A stretch of DNA of 64,000 bases from Nemertoderma westbladi (lineage: Eukaryota > Xenacoelomorpha > Nemertodermatida > Nemertodermatidae), in assembly GCA_032718475.1 (NCBI GenBank), contig JAUCBJ010007166.1, forward strand, positions 1 to 64,000, written 5' to 3'. Position numbers and translations under genes: made by a program. Each line of letters begins with the position of its first letter. The stretch's first letter is position 1. The notes beneath the pieces were generated by a model, which was not told the origin of the DNA, made no database searches, and worked only from the letters and a program-made list of their open reading frames with translations. Shown here piece after piece: positions 18,006 through 28,852 of this stretch.

Positions 18006-18985
18006 TTAAGTTATCAGGCAATACCCTTTCATTATTGAGGAGCTTTTCAAAGTGGGCCTTCCAGTTGGTTGGCTTTTCCGACCAGTAAGCAAGTTGATCG
18101 ACTTCCATGACTGAGATGAATGCCTGCTGTCGTCAGCATCATTGATGGCATCAACCTGTTGGTTTATTAGCTCCTGTAGATTAACAGAGTACTGCCTGTT
18201 CAGGGACCTAGATACAGCCTTAACTGCATTCTTGGCCGCTATAGTCTGTTTGAGTCGGGACTCTTTCTGCGCTTTATAGAGGTCATTTCGGCACTTCTGA
18301 ATTTTGTTGTCAGTCCAGGGGGCCCTTTTCCTGTTTCGAGGGTATACAGGAACTGTTTCTGCAGCTGCTAACTTAACTGCTTCTGTGAAGGCAGTATAGC
18401 CCTCACAGTGATCTGCCGCCTCAGAGGCAAGAACCTCATACCTGTTGTTCAGCTGTAGTGTGAAGCTGGATCTCACATTTGGCTGTTGCAACAGAGAGGA
18501 CCAGTCATGCTGCGGCAAGGCAGATTTTGTTGTTCTGCTAGCACGCAGACTAAGTCTTACCTTGGCCACAATAAGGCGGTGATCACCGGAGAAGGGTCGA
18601 AGTATAAATGCATCACTGTCTTGTATAGAGCTCCTGTATTTCCTACGAAACAGGATATGGTCTATCTGGGACTTGTGACCACTGGGTCCACTATGAGTCC
18701 ATAGCTTTCCAGTTCGCTTCTTGAACTGGGTTCCTGCCGAAAACAATCCATTTCCAGAGATAAAATCCTGAAGATGGACGGGATTTCGGTTAACACTATT
18801 GCTATAGACCCAGGGCGATGCATGTGATTGATGCAGACTTGCATTAAAGTCTCCCAGGAATGATAAGAATGCATGCTGATCCACTCCATCAGTAGCTGCT
18901 TGTAGATTGTGGTAGAAATTTTCCACATCCTCTATAGGGGCAACACTAGTTGGAGAGTAGCACACAATCAGAACCACCTTACTAC
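18006..18985 (-). pseudogene. LINE B endonuclease region
   Basis: Endonuclease/exonuclease/phosphatase fold with FLGDFNASLHQSH, SQIDHILFRRKY and FSGDHRLIVAKV, the last supplying the catalytic Asp-His. It is followed by a basic linker (RKRAPWTDNKIQKCRND). The N-terminal part of the domain (first Asn/Glu motifs) is missing. The open frame starts upstream in the tail of copy A, giving an accidental fusion (NAAAMQHADPSSSSSS leader). The frame is lost at about 18006-18030, before the RT domain. Confidence 0.88.
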
Positions 18986-20160
18986 TACTACTACTACTAG
19001 GATCGGCATGCTGCATTGCAGCTGCATTTTTAAGAATGCTGTGCCGGCTTGTCAACAAAATTGCACCGCCACAACTCCCTATCACCCATGACATTTGCTA
19101 GATCATCCGCATCTTTAAGGCCAGTGTCCTTTAAGATGCGTCTCAAGAAAGTCATGGGCTGTCCACCATGCTTATTCACTCCATGAGGCTGCCAAAATAC
19201 AAGATTATGCACTGGCTGGTCCTCACGGCGAAAGCAATGTCCTGCAAAGCGGAGGCGATTTTGTTCTAGTGTCAAGCTTGGGGGAACCAATGAGACACCT
19301 CCAATGTTATATAGTGTCTGGTTGGAGATGTGTGCATTGTACTTGACACAATGAACCCGGCGTAGCATTCTTGTGAATGTGCCATCCAGAGATTTGGTGT
19401 CCTCAGTAGTTAGAGCCCAGCATGGACTCCCGTAGAGGAGTACTGGAACTACTGCTGCTCTAAATAATCGGACCTTAAGTTTCCGATTAATTCTCGGTGA
19501 CTTCCAAATCCTGGAAAGCCTATTCAAGGCTGCCCATGCCTTTCCCTTACGTATTCGAAGGTCCTCACCTGACTTCCGGATCCATGATCCCAGGTAACAG
19601 AAGTCGTCCACATGCTCAAGCATACCATCCTTTGAGCTTATGCTCATCCGATCAGAGACTTGCTGAGGACTTTCAAAGTTAACTGTCAGAATTTTTGTCT
19701 TTCTGGAGTTAATAAAAAGACCAACACTAGAAGCAGCATGTTCTAATGAGCTGAGGAGCCGTTGGGCTCCCTCTAATGATTCTGAGAGTACTCCTAAGTC
19801 ATCAGCAAAGTCTAGATCAGTTAGGTACTTGGCAGGATTTCCTCGACTTCTGGAGCCAGTAGGTGGAGTTATCATCACCCCATCATCATTATAATGATCT
19901 AAGGACATGCGTAGAACATAGTCAACATAGAACATAACAGAACATAACATAGAACATAGTCCTTAAGAAACTTCTTACCCAGTCTTCCAGAACATGAGAA
20001 GTGGCAACGGATGATGCGGTTAGAGATATGGTCTATTTTGTCCAATGCTGCATGTGCAGTTGTATTCATCAATAGAGCAATTCCACCATTGCCACTATCA
20101 TCTGCTGACGCGAGGGCGAGTCGCCAACCACCCCCCATCTCCTTAATCAGGACCTCATCA
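18986..20160 (-). mobile_element. LINE copy A, internally deleted
   Basis: Same family as copy B. RT from about 19925 to 19035 is one open frame (YVLRMSLDHYNDDG, LDFADDLGVLSESLEGAQ, PVLLYGSPCWALTTEDTKSL, TLEQNRLRFAGHCFRRED). Upstream, 20138-20040 carries the N-terminal endonuclease piece ADDSGNGGIALLMN. The endonuclease C-half and the first RT blocks are missing between these, replaced by a short AGAACATA-rich filler at 19925-19960. Tail (TAG)5 at about 18983-18998. Confidence 0.85.
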
Positions 20161-20315
20161 GTCTGTCCAGTCTCCAGTCTGCATCATGAATGAACCCAGG
20201 GAGAACAGAAGCGACATGTCGACTAGAAAGGAGCGTGTAGAAAGGGGTGAGACGAGAAGTGACGGGTGGTGGGGGGGGCTACGGACACCCCACCGCAACC
20301 AGTTAGTGACGAGAG

Positions 20316-20582
20316 GGGGGGGGAGCAATAAATGCCCCACAGATGTTGACGGGAAATAGACGCGGTGAGTTAAGTGAACCAGGGCACTCAACTACAGAGG
20401 AGAATAGGGGGGGGCAACAGATGCCCCACTGATGTCAGTGGGAAATGCGTGCGGTGAGGTAAGTGAACCAGGGCTCCCAACGACGGAGGGAAAGGGGGGA
20501 AAACAGACGCCCCACAGATGTCGGCGGGAAATGCGCGCAGTGAGTCAAGTGAATCGGGGCTCCCAATGACGGAGGAGAGTAG
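20316..20582. repeat. Tandem repeat, three ~89-bp G-rich units
   Basis: Units begin at the G-runs at 20316, 20408 and 20495, each reading ...ATGCCCCAC(A/T)GATGT, GGGAAATGCG, GTGAGTYAAGTGAA, GGGCTCCCAAYGACGG. A partial unit may precede (20268). Located inside the LARD-like element. Confidence 0.85.
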
Positions 20583-21179
20583 AAGGGCAGCGAATATCTA
20601 CGAGGCCGTACAACTGGGTAGGGGGAGGAGTGTTGGTGCCACAAGCGGCCAAACGAGAGAACGTTGAACCCATTCGGAAGATGGAAGGAGAATGGTAGAG
20701 TTCATCCGGGAGGTTGATACGAGATCTCATGAACGTAGATATAACGCCAGGAGTAAAGGACGCGAGGAGGACGATAGCAATAAGCGAGGAAGTGTTGAAA
20801 TGGGCAACTAGAGATGTCGAGATAGGACAGACAGTGAACCGTTGATAGTTGAAGTGGAAGGAGAGAACCAGTGGGGTTGTACTTCGTGAGATTGCCGTCA
20901 CCCCGTAGAAAAACAGCCTGGCGATATATATATCGCACTGGGAGAGGGGTATAGAATGCTACCCTGATGAGGATGGAAAGATTAGATCCGTGGAGGTTAG
21001 AATCGGAGAAAAGTTTGGGGCAAAGGATAGAAAGACCTACAGGAGGGCAGTAGGAAAATGTTGCCTATTGGAGGGATCACCCTAATTCGTTGAGTCATCC
21101 AATAAATTGGACTGAGGGGAGTGGGAATGCGGGCGAAACGCCCTTCCCACACAAAAAAAAACAAAATAATAAAATAAAA

Positions 21180-21510
21180 AATATAATTACGTACGTCTGA
21201 TGGGTACAAACGTACTAACATACATAAATATGTCTGATGAGTACACCTGTACCAACATACATAATATTTAGGAGTAGGTAGTTACAATTACGTATGTCTG
21301 ATGAGTACACTTCTACAAACGTACATAATTACATACACACCAACGCAGGGTCAATGGGACCAATAATAGTATATAATATGTACTGTAGTAGGATTAGAAG
21401 GGTACACATTGTGTATATCTGATGAGCACAATGTGCTAATGTACGTAATGAATACCAATGCCGGGTCAATGGGACCAATAATAGTACATAATACGTGCTA
21501 TAGTGGGCAC
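21180..21510. repeat. Diverged repeats centred on TGTCTGATGAGTACA hairpins
   Basis: Four copies (about 21193, 21230, 21296, 21418) of GTCTGATGRGTACA followed by a self-complementary TGTAC/GTAC arm and ACATACATAA; the last pair are embedded in a longer repeat with CAATGCCGGGTCAATGGGACC. Each can form a small stem-loop. The CTGATGA word recalls hammerhead cores, but the second core strand does not match (see rejected items). Confidence 0.65.
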
Positions 21511-21559
21511 TGAGGGCGCCACGTGGGAAGTTGAGGGGGATATGTAGGCGTGGTAGAAT

Positions 21560-23263
21560 AGACAGTATAGGCCACACGAACTAGAATACTATAGCCCAGA
21601 GTGCAGACTTAGAGTATTGTTACAGACCCAGAAAGCCATCTGGTAGAAAGCTAGTATGACAATAGGAAAGTTGTAGCTAGTCTTTTCTGTAAACAAGTAG
21701 TGATGAACTACTTATGTAGTAATTGAGCAGTAGATGAGTAATAGGTGTGTAAGTAGACGATTGTGGCAGAGTACAATTGTAGCAACTGAGAACTAGAAAA
21801 TTCTAGAGGCATAGATAAAGGGTAACGGGCAGGTCACATGGGTTAGAGAGAATATCAACACATAGGGAGAAATAGGGGAAAGGGGTAGGCCATCCCGGAT
21901 TTAATACTGATTCAGGTAAGATTGGTCGTCTCTTGTCTTACTGAGCCTTACCAAGGCACCATCAGTTTGATGAGAGATTGGGATGGTGGAGAAATGGTGA
22001 CAAAGGTAACGGCTAGTGGGGATCCATGGGACATTGGATACAGGTGGATAAAACGATTGGCAGGCTCCTCCACTGTGTTGTAAAGGGATGGAATGTTTCA
22101 TGTAAAGGAAACCCTCAGTCGACCAGGAGGAAATTGCCGTTCGCCCGCCAGGCTGACGGGAGGTAACAACAACCACGCCACACGGAGGTGTCACCAATAC
22201 CCAGCGACACCTAGATGCGTGGTCATTGAACAACAGGGCAGAGTTTGGGATTTATTATGAGAGCTCATATACTGCGAGATAAGAAACGACCCGAGGGGGG
22301 CAACCGGGGGTATGGGTAGGAGGGACACTTGATGGGACCACCAGCGAAGCGTTATCGAGGGATGGTAGCAACCGCATCCAGGGAACTGACAACAGGGATT
22401 AGTAAAGCCGTGGTGGCAAGTACATCCATGACTAAGAACAAACAGGATGGCAGGGAGCGTCCAAGCCAGGACGAGGATAAAAGAGAAAAACTACGATGAA
22501 CTGGGAGGACGGGATGAAAGTCTAGACTGACGCTCCAGATGTTGTCCACTGACATCATTTAATGATGAGAAAGCATCAGGATGCCTGGAAGTCAGCACCA
22601 GAATTGTAGACTAAAGTAAAATATTCTTGCCCTGATTATAAATAATATAAATAAGATTTATAAAATAATCAATCATAATGTGATCATATATAACCATCAT
22701 ACAATCTACTATAGTCAGATATAACCTTTTCCAATTAGCTACTGGGACTGGGGACTACTTGACTGAAACAGGAGGACGAGATATTAGATGGGTCTCATTT
22801 CTCAAGTGTGGCCACACGAATGAGAATGTGAGACCCGACAGGAGTGTAGAGAGTGAGAGTAAAACGGGGTTGAGTATGAGGGGAGCATGGGGAGGAGGTG
22901 CGAGAATTTGGGGGAAAGGTGAGGAGTGCGAGATCCAAGTCCTATGGGACTAGTGAGGTGAGGAGATTGGACGATAGTATCCAGGTTAGAAAAATTGAGT
23001 GAGGAAGAAGGGTGATCATCTAAATAGAGGCGCCAGATACCTTGGTACAACTTAGCTCGCAGATGTACCAAGGGTGGGTAGTGAGAACAGACCCAGAGGT
23101 GCCAGTCTGGAAAGCTGGCCCCAAGAAAAGAAGTCCACCCCACAACCAATACTAGATTGGATCCCAGCGGAATTGGAGAGCACTATAGGTTGATGCTATC
23201 TTCTCACCAGGAAGATAGCATGGGGGGGGAGTGTTTGTGGATCCAATTCGCTGCACCACCCAG
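21560..23263. other. LARD interior, no gene seen
   Basis: Purine-skewed on the plus strand with frequent GGGG and GAGG words. Several minus-strand frames exist but share no recognisable domain and mirror the skew. Confidence 0.45.
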
Positions 23264-23279
23264 TGGAAATGGGGAAAGG
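23264..23279 (+). other. Polypurine tract
   Basis: GGAAATGGGGAAAGG directly precedes the 3' LTR, the usual plus-strand primer position. Confidence 0.7.
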
Positions 23280-23814
23280 TGTGATTTAAGAATCATAATT
23301 GGATATGCGATATTAACAATATAATATCACCTACCAAGCACACCAGGGCTATATACATTGCTGGCTAGAGAGAGAGAGATACCAGCACCACAGCTCATCT
23401 CAGGGAAGAAGCTAGCATAAGGCCAGGGGAAAATTGGATTGCCCAGAGAACAGATCAACCAATGGTGGGGTGGTTTACCAATAATTATCGCGCATGCATT
23501 GGTAGGCCACACATAGCTAGGAATGTGTATCCCATGTAATAATATATAACCGTTACTCTGTTAATTGTGCCTCAGTTGGCTATATTGAGTGTAGAAGTCA
23601 AACGGTTTTAATCCTACTAGCGTCGCTATTACTGCTATTATTGTGCTGTATTACTGGTGCTCATGTATCTGACATTATATTAACATTCAGTTATTAACTC
23701 AGTTTATTATATCGGCCTTTCAGCCCCAAGCCTTCAGCCATTAGCATGCGGTGGTGCGTATAAACCATGACACAAAACCCGGTCGGGATCCTTGCCAACT
23801 CGGATTCCGTCACA
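23280..23814 (+). repeat. 3' LTR of the LARD-like element
   Basis: Starts TGTGATTTAAG right after a polypurine tract and ends CCGTCACA. Its last base adjoins the predicted minus-strand splice donor of the secreted-protein exon at 23816. Confidence 0.8.
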
Positions 23815-23815
23815 C

Positions 23816-24270
23816 CTGGTACTCATAACTGAACTTACCGAACTTAGTGCAAACTATGTCAGTGAGAGTCTCGCTGTACATGATCTCATGGGCATGTCCT
23901 GTATCCCCAATCTGTAATTTCGTTATAGGCAGCTTATTCTTGTCATCAACAACAACTTTCTCGGTACAATTTATTATATCGTTGCTTTCACAATTAGTAT
24001 TTCCTTTCCAGGTATTGAAAAGGATACTGTTGCCATCTCGATCAACAAAACAGAGATCAGAGCTGGCGACTGCTTGAGATATGGTGGTAATGGTTTGTGT
24101 ACAGTAGTCCGATTCGTCGATTATAGCACGCACTTCCACATCACTCTGCTCCTCATATACCACTTGTATTTCTTGTGATTGTGAACACGGATCTTCAACA
24201 GCACTTGGTCCAAACTTTTTGCTTTGGAATGTCACCTTAATAGTAGTATTCTTGCCTTTAAGAAGATCCG
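23816..24270 (-). CDS. Predicted extracellular-type exon, phase 1
   Basis: Minus-strand frame with acceptor TTATATCGACAG at 24271-24280 and donor CAG|GTGTGA at 23815, giving an exon that reads ADLLKGKNTTIKVTF, Cys-spaced segments (DPCSQSQ, DYCTQT, SDLCFVD, NTNCES, IINCTEK) and ends GKFSYEYQ. Six or seven cysteines and N-x-S/T sites suggest a secreted or ectodomain protein. It joins in phase 1 to the signal-peptide exon at 28313-28376. Alternatively an in-exon ATG near 24358 (MYFTKIRLSL plus hydrophobic run) could start it. The 3' LTR of the LARD abuts the donor. No domain family is recognised. Confidence 0.5.
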
Positions 24271-24475
24271 CTGTCGATATAACATAAATAATGAAGGAAG
24301 TATCAAAACATAAAGCAACTACAGTAGTTAGAGACAGTCGAATTTTCGTAAAGTACATGTAAATAAGTAAAGATCGGGGAAGGGGAATATAGGCCATGTA
24401 TTTGTGGTCCACAATTAGTATGCACCAGATTCTCAATAAGTTAACTTATTATTATAAATTAGTAAATGCCAAAAG

Positions 24476-25545
24476 ATATGATTCGCATGATAATCTAATG
24501 CTCTGAATCGCATGCATATATAAAGACAGGATTTTCATGATAATCTACTGCTCTGAATTATATGCATAAATAAGACAGGATTCGCATTGTAATCTAATGC
24601 ACAGAATCGCATGCGCAAATTAGAAATGATTCGCATTGTAATATAATGCACTGAATCTCATGTGTAAATTAAAAATGATTCGCATTGTAATATAATGCAC
24701 TGAATCTCATGCGCAAATTAGAAATGATTCGCATTGTAATATAATGCACTGAATCTCATGTGTAAATTAAAAATGATTCGCATTGTAATATAATGCACTG
24801 AATCACATGTGTAAATTAAAAATGATTCGCATTGTAATATAATGCACTGAATCTCATGCACAAATTAGAAATGATTCGCATTGTAATATAATGCACTGAA
24901 TCTCATGCGCAAATTAGAAATGATTCGCATTGTAATATAATGCACTGAATCTCATGTGTAAATTAAAAATGATTCGCATTGTAATATAATGCACTGAATC
25001 TCATGTGTAAATTAAAAATGATTCGCATTGTAATATAATGCACTGAATCTCATGCGCAAATTAGAAATGATTCGCATTGTAATATAATGCACTGAATCTC
25101 ATGTGTAAATTAAAAATGATTCGCATTGTAATATAGTACACTGAATCTCATGCGCAAATTAGAAATGATTCGCATTGTAATATAATGCACTGAATCACAT
25201 GTGTAAATTAAAAATGATTCGCATTGTAATATAATGCACTGAATCTCATGTGTAAATTAAAAATGATTCGCATTGTAATATAATGCACTGAATCTCATGC
25301 GCAAATTAGAAATGATTCGCATTGTAATATAATGCACTGAATCTCATGTGTAAATTAAAAATGATTCGCATTGTAATATAATGCACTGAATCTCATGCGC
25401 AAATTAGAAATGATTCGCATTGTAATATAATGCACTGAATCTCATGTGTAAATTAAAAATGATTCGCATTGTAATATAGTGCACTGAATCTCATGCGCAA
25501 ATTAGATATGATTCGCAATGCAATCTAATGCACTGAATCGCTATT
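24476..25545. repeat. 49-bp minisatellite, ~22 units
   Basis: Unit: GATTCGCATTGTAATATAAT, GCACTGAATCTCATG, then one of two endings, TGTAAATTAAAAAT or CGCAAATTAGAAAT. The period measured between GATTCGCATT starts is 49. The two unit types alternate irregularly, giving a partial higher-order pattern; the first three units are the most diverged. Each unit holds an imperfect inverted repeat GATTC-GCATT / AATGC-act-GAATC. It lies about 100-200 bp upstream of the predicted exon at 23816-24270, in the proposed intron. Confidence 0.95.
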
Positions 25546-25585
25546 TCTTGAATCTCAAGCACCATTATTACCTATCGCACCATTA

Positions 25586-26088
25586 TTACATTCGAATCGC
25601 AGGGGCATTTTTCACTGGGTAGTAACTATCATCCCCTCTCCTCTTACTTATCTTATACTTAATAAAACTGTCTGGCGATTTATGAGCACGTAATCCAACA
25701 GATTTGTATTTCAAATATGAAACAGCTTTCGACTTTGCAAAATTATTCTTAGTATTATTTACTACATTAGCCTTTTTGGCCAAATTCCTTTTCGCGGTAT
25801 AGTGCTTCAATGGCCAATTTAGTCTTATTAGTCGAGTTCACGTTCATAACTGATTTAGTTTTAAGCCTAATAATTTAGCCTTCGTGAAATTAGTCTTAGC
25901 ATTAGCTTTAGCTGACCGTTCTCTGGCGATGTTATTCCTTTTTTCCAGCTGTTTAAACTTCTTAACTATCTTTTTTTCACCAGCCATGGGATCAGTAGTA
26001 AAGGCCTTAATTTTCTTCTTCTCTAGACTGGAAACTAACTTGTTAAATATTTCATTGAATCTATATATACTAAATGCTCACAAAACTG
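25586..26088 (-). pseudogene. Lys/Asn-rich basic open frames, unknown
   Basis: Upstream frame (about 26085-25855) reads FNEIFNKLVSSLEKKKIKAF, MAGEKKIVKKFKQLEKRN and ends KLLGLKLNQL with a stop; after a frame change it continues at 25810 with LKHYTAKRNLAKKANVVN, SKAVSYLKYKSVGLRAHK to 25586. Very basic and helix-prone, plausibly nucleic-acid-binding or nucleolar, but no family is recognised. It could be a relic of a transposon ORF or a host exon. Confidence 0.35.
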
Positions 26089-26571
26089 TACAGTTCTAGC
26101 ACAGGGACAGGCACATACACCCAACGAAATATTACTTACTGTCTGATGCATAATTTCCCATGACTGTATTTTAGGTGCATTGGTAACAACTGAACTGAGA
26201 TACGACCATTAACAATAACAGAACTAATATTCAGAGGTTGCATAAGTTTTGTATGGCAATCGACAATATTTTGAATAGGCGGCTGTGAACTTAATCTTGT
26301 CAGGTAAATTCTTCCTTGTTAAATGATTTGGGTTCCCAGAGATGTTGTGTAACAAATTTATTGATAAAATGGTGCAGCCAAACTAAAATATCCAAGGCCT
26401 GACACAGCTATCATACATTCTGTTATTTGTTCTTTATCGAGAATTTGCAGTTCTGCAATAAACTGAATCCACTGAACGGTTATCCAACTCCCTCCAACAG
26501 TTTTCTAGAATGTGTAAGCAACATAGCAACAGTGCTGTTTTTTAAAATCTTCCCATGCCCTCCAGAATTGC

Positions 26572-27647
26572 CTATTGCCCTTTTTTGAACCAGCTAACAA
26601 GGAATAATTTAGCAAAATGCCGTTCTGTCAATTTTGTGTGGATAAATGTTATTCCAATAAAACCTGGGTAAGATTTTGTGCGATCGTTGACAAACCACAT
26701 AGCACAAAAACTAATACATGTCACAATATACGGACTGATATTGAAAGTTTTATCTATCTGCAAGGTTGATCCCCCGTTGGAGGTTTTGACCATTAAAGAT
26801 ATGGTAAAATCATTTGCACAAAAGACAACAAGACCATTTTGAAACATACTTGCCATCTTTATAAACAGCACTGAATCCATTTGCAAAAATGCTATTAGGT
26901 TAAGCAAATCGTCATCTATGTCAGCAGAAACAGGGGAAAGTTTGTTTTCCAAATGTTTCAGTTTCACTTGTGCATTGTAAATAATTATTATATTGGAAAT
27001 AACATCCAGGTATTCCTGATAAACATGCTGCGATTTTTCATAATAGAATTGAGAATTTTTGGACCTGTGTGTTTTGTCGATGCCACAATTCCTCCACTGG
27101 CATTGTGCGATACAGCATCAACTAGTGAATCTAGATCAGTCTGTCCATCCCAGCGATATTCTACAACACTGAAATCCGGTACGAGTTTCCTGTATAAAAT
27201 TGAAAAATAGAAGGATGTCTTCTTCAATATAAGGCACAATGAGTATATGCCCATAACTCGACAGACATCCACAATAATGGTAGTGGTATCAGTTTCTTTC
27301 TCGATATACGATTCCACTTCATTTCCAATCGTATACTGGGCCATAGAGAAACGTCCACTTCACTGTTTTCTGATTTCTCAGGAAAACTGACGATTTAAAC
27401 GGATCGTCCGGATCAACATAAACTAAATACTTGTCGCTGTTGGAACCTTTGCAATGCCATCGCCATTGGTATCGCCGGTATTATTGTTATTATTGTTAGT
27501 TTCACAATAACATTTTTTTTTTTTTCGTTTCACAATAACATCGTTCGAAATTTGGAAACCATTAGATATCGGTACCTCCTTAGTTGATGTCGCTGTAAAA
27601 GTTCTAGAAAGTCCATTCATTTTGGATGAACTAGTAGAGTCTCCCAT
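26572..27647 (-). pseudogene. MULE-like transposase relic
   Basis: Three minus-strand frames. 27647 (ATG, MGDSTSSSKMNGL) runs through a Lys and Asn run to VDPDDPFKSSVFL. 27344-26988 has a conserved-looking block EYRWDGQTDLDSLVDAVSHN. 26967-26572 has STLQIDKTFNISPYIVTC, where the Asp would be the first catalytic residue, then PGFIGITFIHTKLTERHFAK. This LQxDxTF...GPTxIH arrangement resembles MULE-type transposases common in invertebrates. Frames break near 27345-27375 and 26975, and the downstream catalytic residues are missing, so it is a 3'-truncated relic. Assignment is from pattern memory. Confidence 0.5.
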
Positions 27648-28312
27648 GCCTAAACTAAGACTCTTCCATGCCTCTAAGCTAAGACATGAAGGCTAACAAA
27701 CAATTCTGAATTAAAAAAACTAAAATTACAAGACTAAAAAGAAACAAAATAGACTTATCTGCCCATAAAGACAATACAGCAATAGAACTAGCTGATCGGT
27801 ATAACAAAAAGGCTGTATTATCCTGATATCAGGACGTGGTACTGGTACAACAAACTATATAATTATTTCAGAAAAGACCTCCTGGCCGTAATACATGTAA
27901 AAAATGATACCCCTGAAAACCGGAAGACCATTTTTGGCCTTTTTAAATACATTTTCGATAACTGTTGGAAAACTCCTGTGCAAAAATTAGATAACTGTTG
28001 GATAGCCTGTGCAAAAATTGGATAAATGTTAATTACCAGTGACAACTGTCAGTAAATATTACAATCCAATAAAACGCCGACCGGGAAAAGCAAAAGGTTT
28101 ATTATATATTTCTAGTAGATGCTTCTTATCTTCATATGCCAAGACACAGTTCTACAGAAATGGTAAAATAATAAGGTATCCAGCCCAGCGGTAAATTAAG
28201 TTATGTAATGGAAAATTCGTAGTGGAAAAAAATAAGTCTACTTGAATTACAAAATAATCAGTCATAGGCCCACAGTTAAATATAAAAATATAAACTACTT
28301 ATAAAGACTCAC
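27648..28312. other. Intergenic/intronic, dispersed repeat fragments
   Basis: No gene seen. A duplicated CAAAAATTGGATAA-type phrase (GTTGGAAAACTCCTGTGC / GTTGGATAGCCTGTGC) lies at 27960-28020. Bases 28188-28205 hold a single CAGCGGTAAATTAAGTTATG, the seed unit expanded into a minisatellite at 50254-50655. Confidence 0.5.
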
Positions 28313-28376
28313 CATCGGCATTACAGAAAGTTGCTAAAGATAAAGCGATAAATCCAACCAATTCGGACAGATTCAT
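28313..28376 (-). CDS. Signal-peptide first exon, copy 1
   Basis: ATG at 28376 encodes MNLSELVGFIALSLATFCNA followed by AD and a phase-1 end, G|GTGAGT, a perfect consensus donor. The peptide has a hydrophobic core and an A-x-A-like end typical of a signal peptide. Sequence on both sides (28190-28440) is closely related to 50640-50870, including the paralogous exon there, so this is a duplicated gene 5' end. The nearest in-phase downstream acceptor with extracellular coding is at 24270. That splice is a prediction. Confidence 0.7.
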
Positions 28377-28852
28377 TATCTGCCTGCTTATTATTTTTGG
28401 TAGAAAGGGACTTAAATTTACGATATATTCCGCGTTCACTAATACTTGCTAACTTTCAACAGAATCAAAGTTCATTCCAGGGGAAAGTCGACGCAAATAA
28501 CAGCTGATTACTCTCACAAATAAAACTTTTACCTGATTTTTTGATTACGGTTTATTCTTTTGGATAGAATATCGTGCCACTGTAACCCTTTCCCTAAATT
28601 GAATATTTAACATTGTGACGAAATGTAAATTCACCGAAATAGGATTTGCGTTAAATTTCCCCTGTTTCACTGCGCAAAACAATTCGTGGAACCAAACTTT
28701 AAACCATTTTGTTTTTCCTCAGACAATCAATTATATACTTCGCAGCTGCTATAAAGTAATTAATTATATGTCAGAAGCGATGAGTGACGGTTAATATTAT
28801 CCTATTACATTATATATACTGGCTGATTCGGGTAGATATTATCGTTGTCATA

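Larger units (their letters stand above)
16297..18985 (-). mobile_element. LINE copy B (EN-RT, RTE-like), with nested tail insertion
   Basis: Minus-strand element that starts in the endonuclease domain at about 18985, immediately after the (TAG)n tail of copy A, and ends at the same type of tail (CTACTACTAGGATCGGCATG) at 16297. The 3' untranslated tail is only about 45 bp, ending in (TAG)n. The RT resembles the RTE-like group; clade placement is tentative. Confidence 0.85.
14486..23814 (+). mobile_element. LARD-like LTR retrotransposon with no recognisable pol
   Basis: Direct repeats of about 0.52 kb (14486-15006 and 23280-23814) share long stretches such as AGCTCATCTCAGGGA and GCATTGGTAGGCCACACATAGC and end (A/G)TCACA; the right copy starts TGTGA. 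A polypurine tract lies just before the right copy, setting the plus orientation. The interior of about 8.3 kb has small gag-like frames near the 5' end, then a LINE mosaic and long repetitive noncoding sequence; no RT, protease or integrase of its own was found. LTR divergence (many substitutions and indels) indicates an old insertion. The left start is uncertain, and no target duplication was found. Confidence 0.7.

Noticed and set aside
21180-21510. Active hammerhead ribozymes
   Set aside because: CTGATGA is present, but the second core strand reads YAAC/AAAC instead of GAAA and stem I pairing is inconsistent across copies.
22802-23149. Minus-strand frame in the LARD interior
   Set aside because: Result of the purine skew of the plus strand; no domain.
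24476-25545. CRISPR-like regular array
   Set aside because: Units are head-to-tail with no unique spacers, and the genome is eukaryotic; it is a minisatellite. The same applies to 43010-43572 and 50254-50655.
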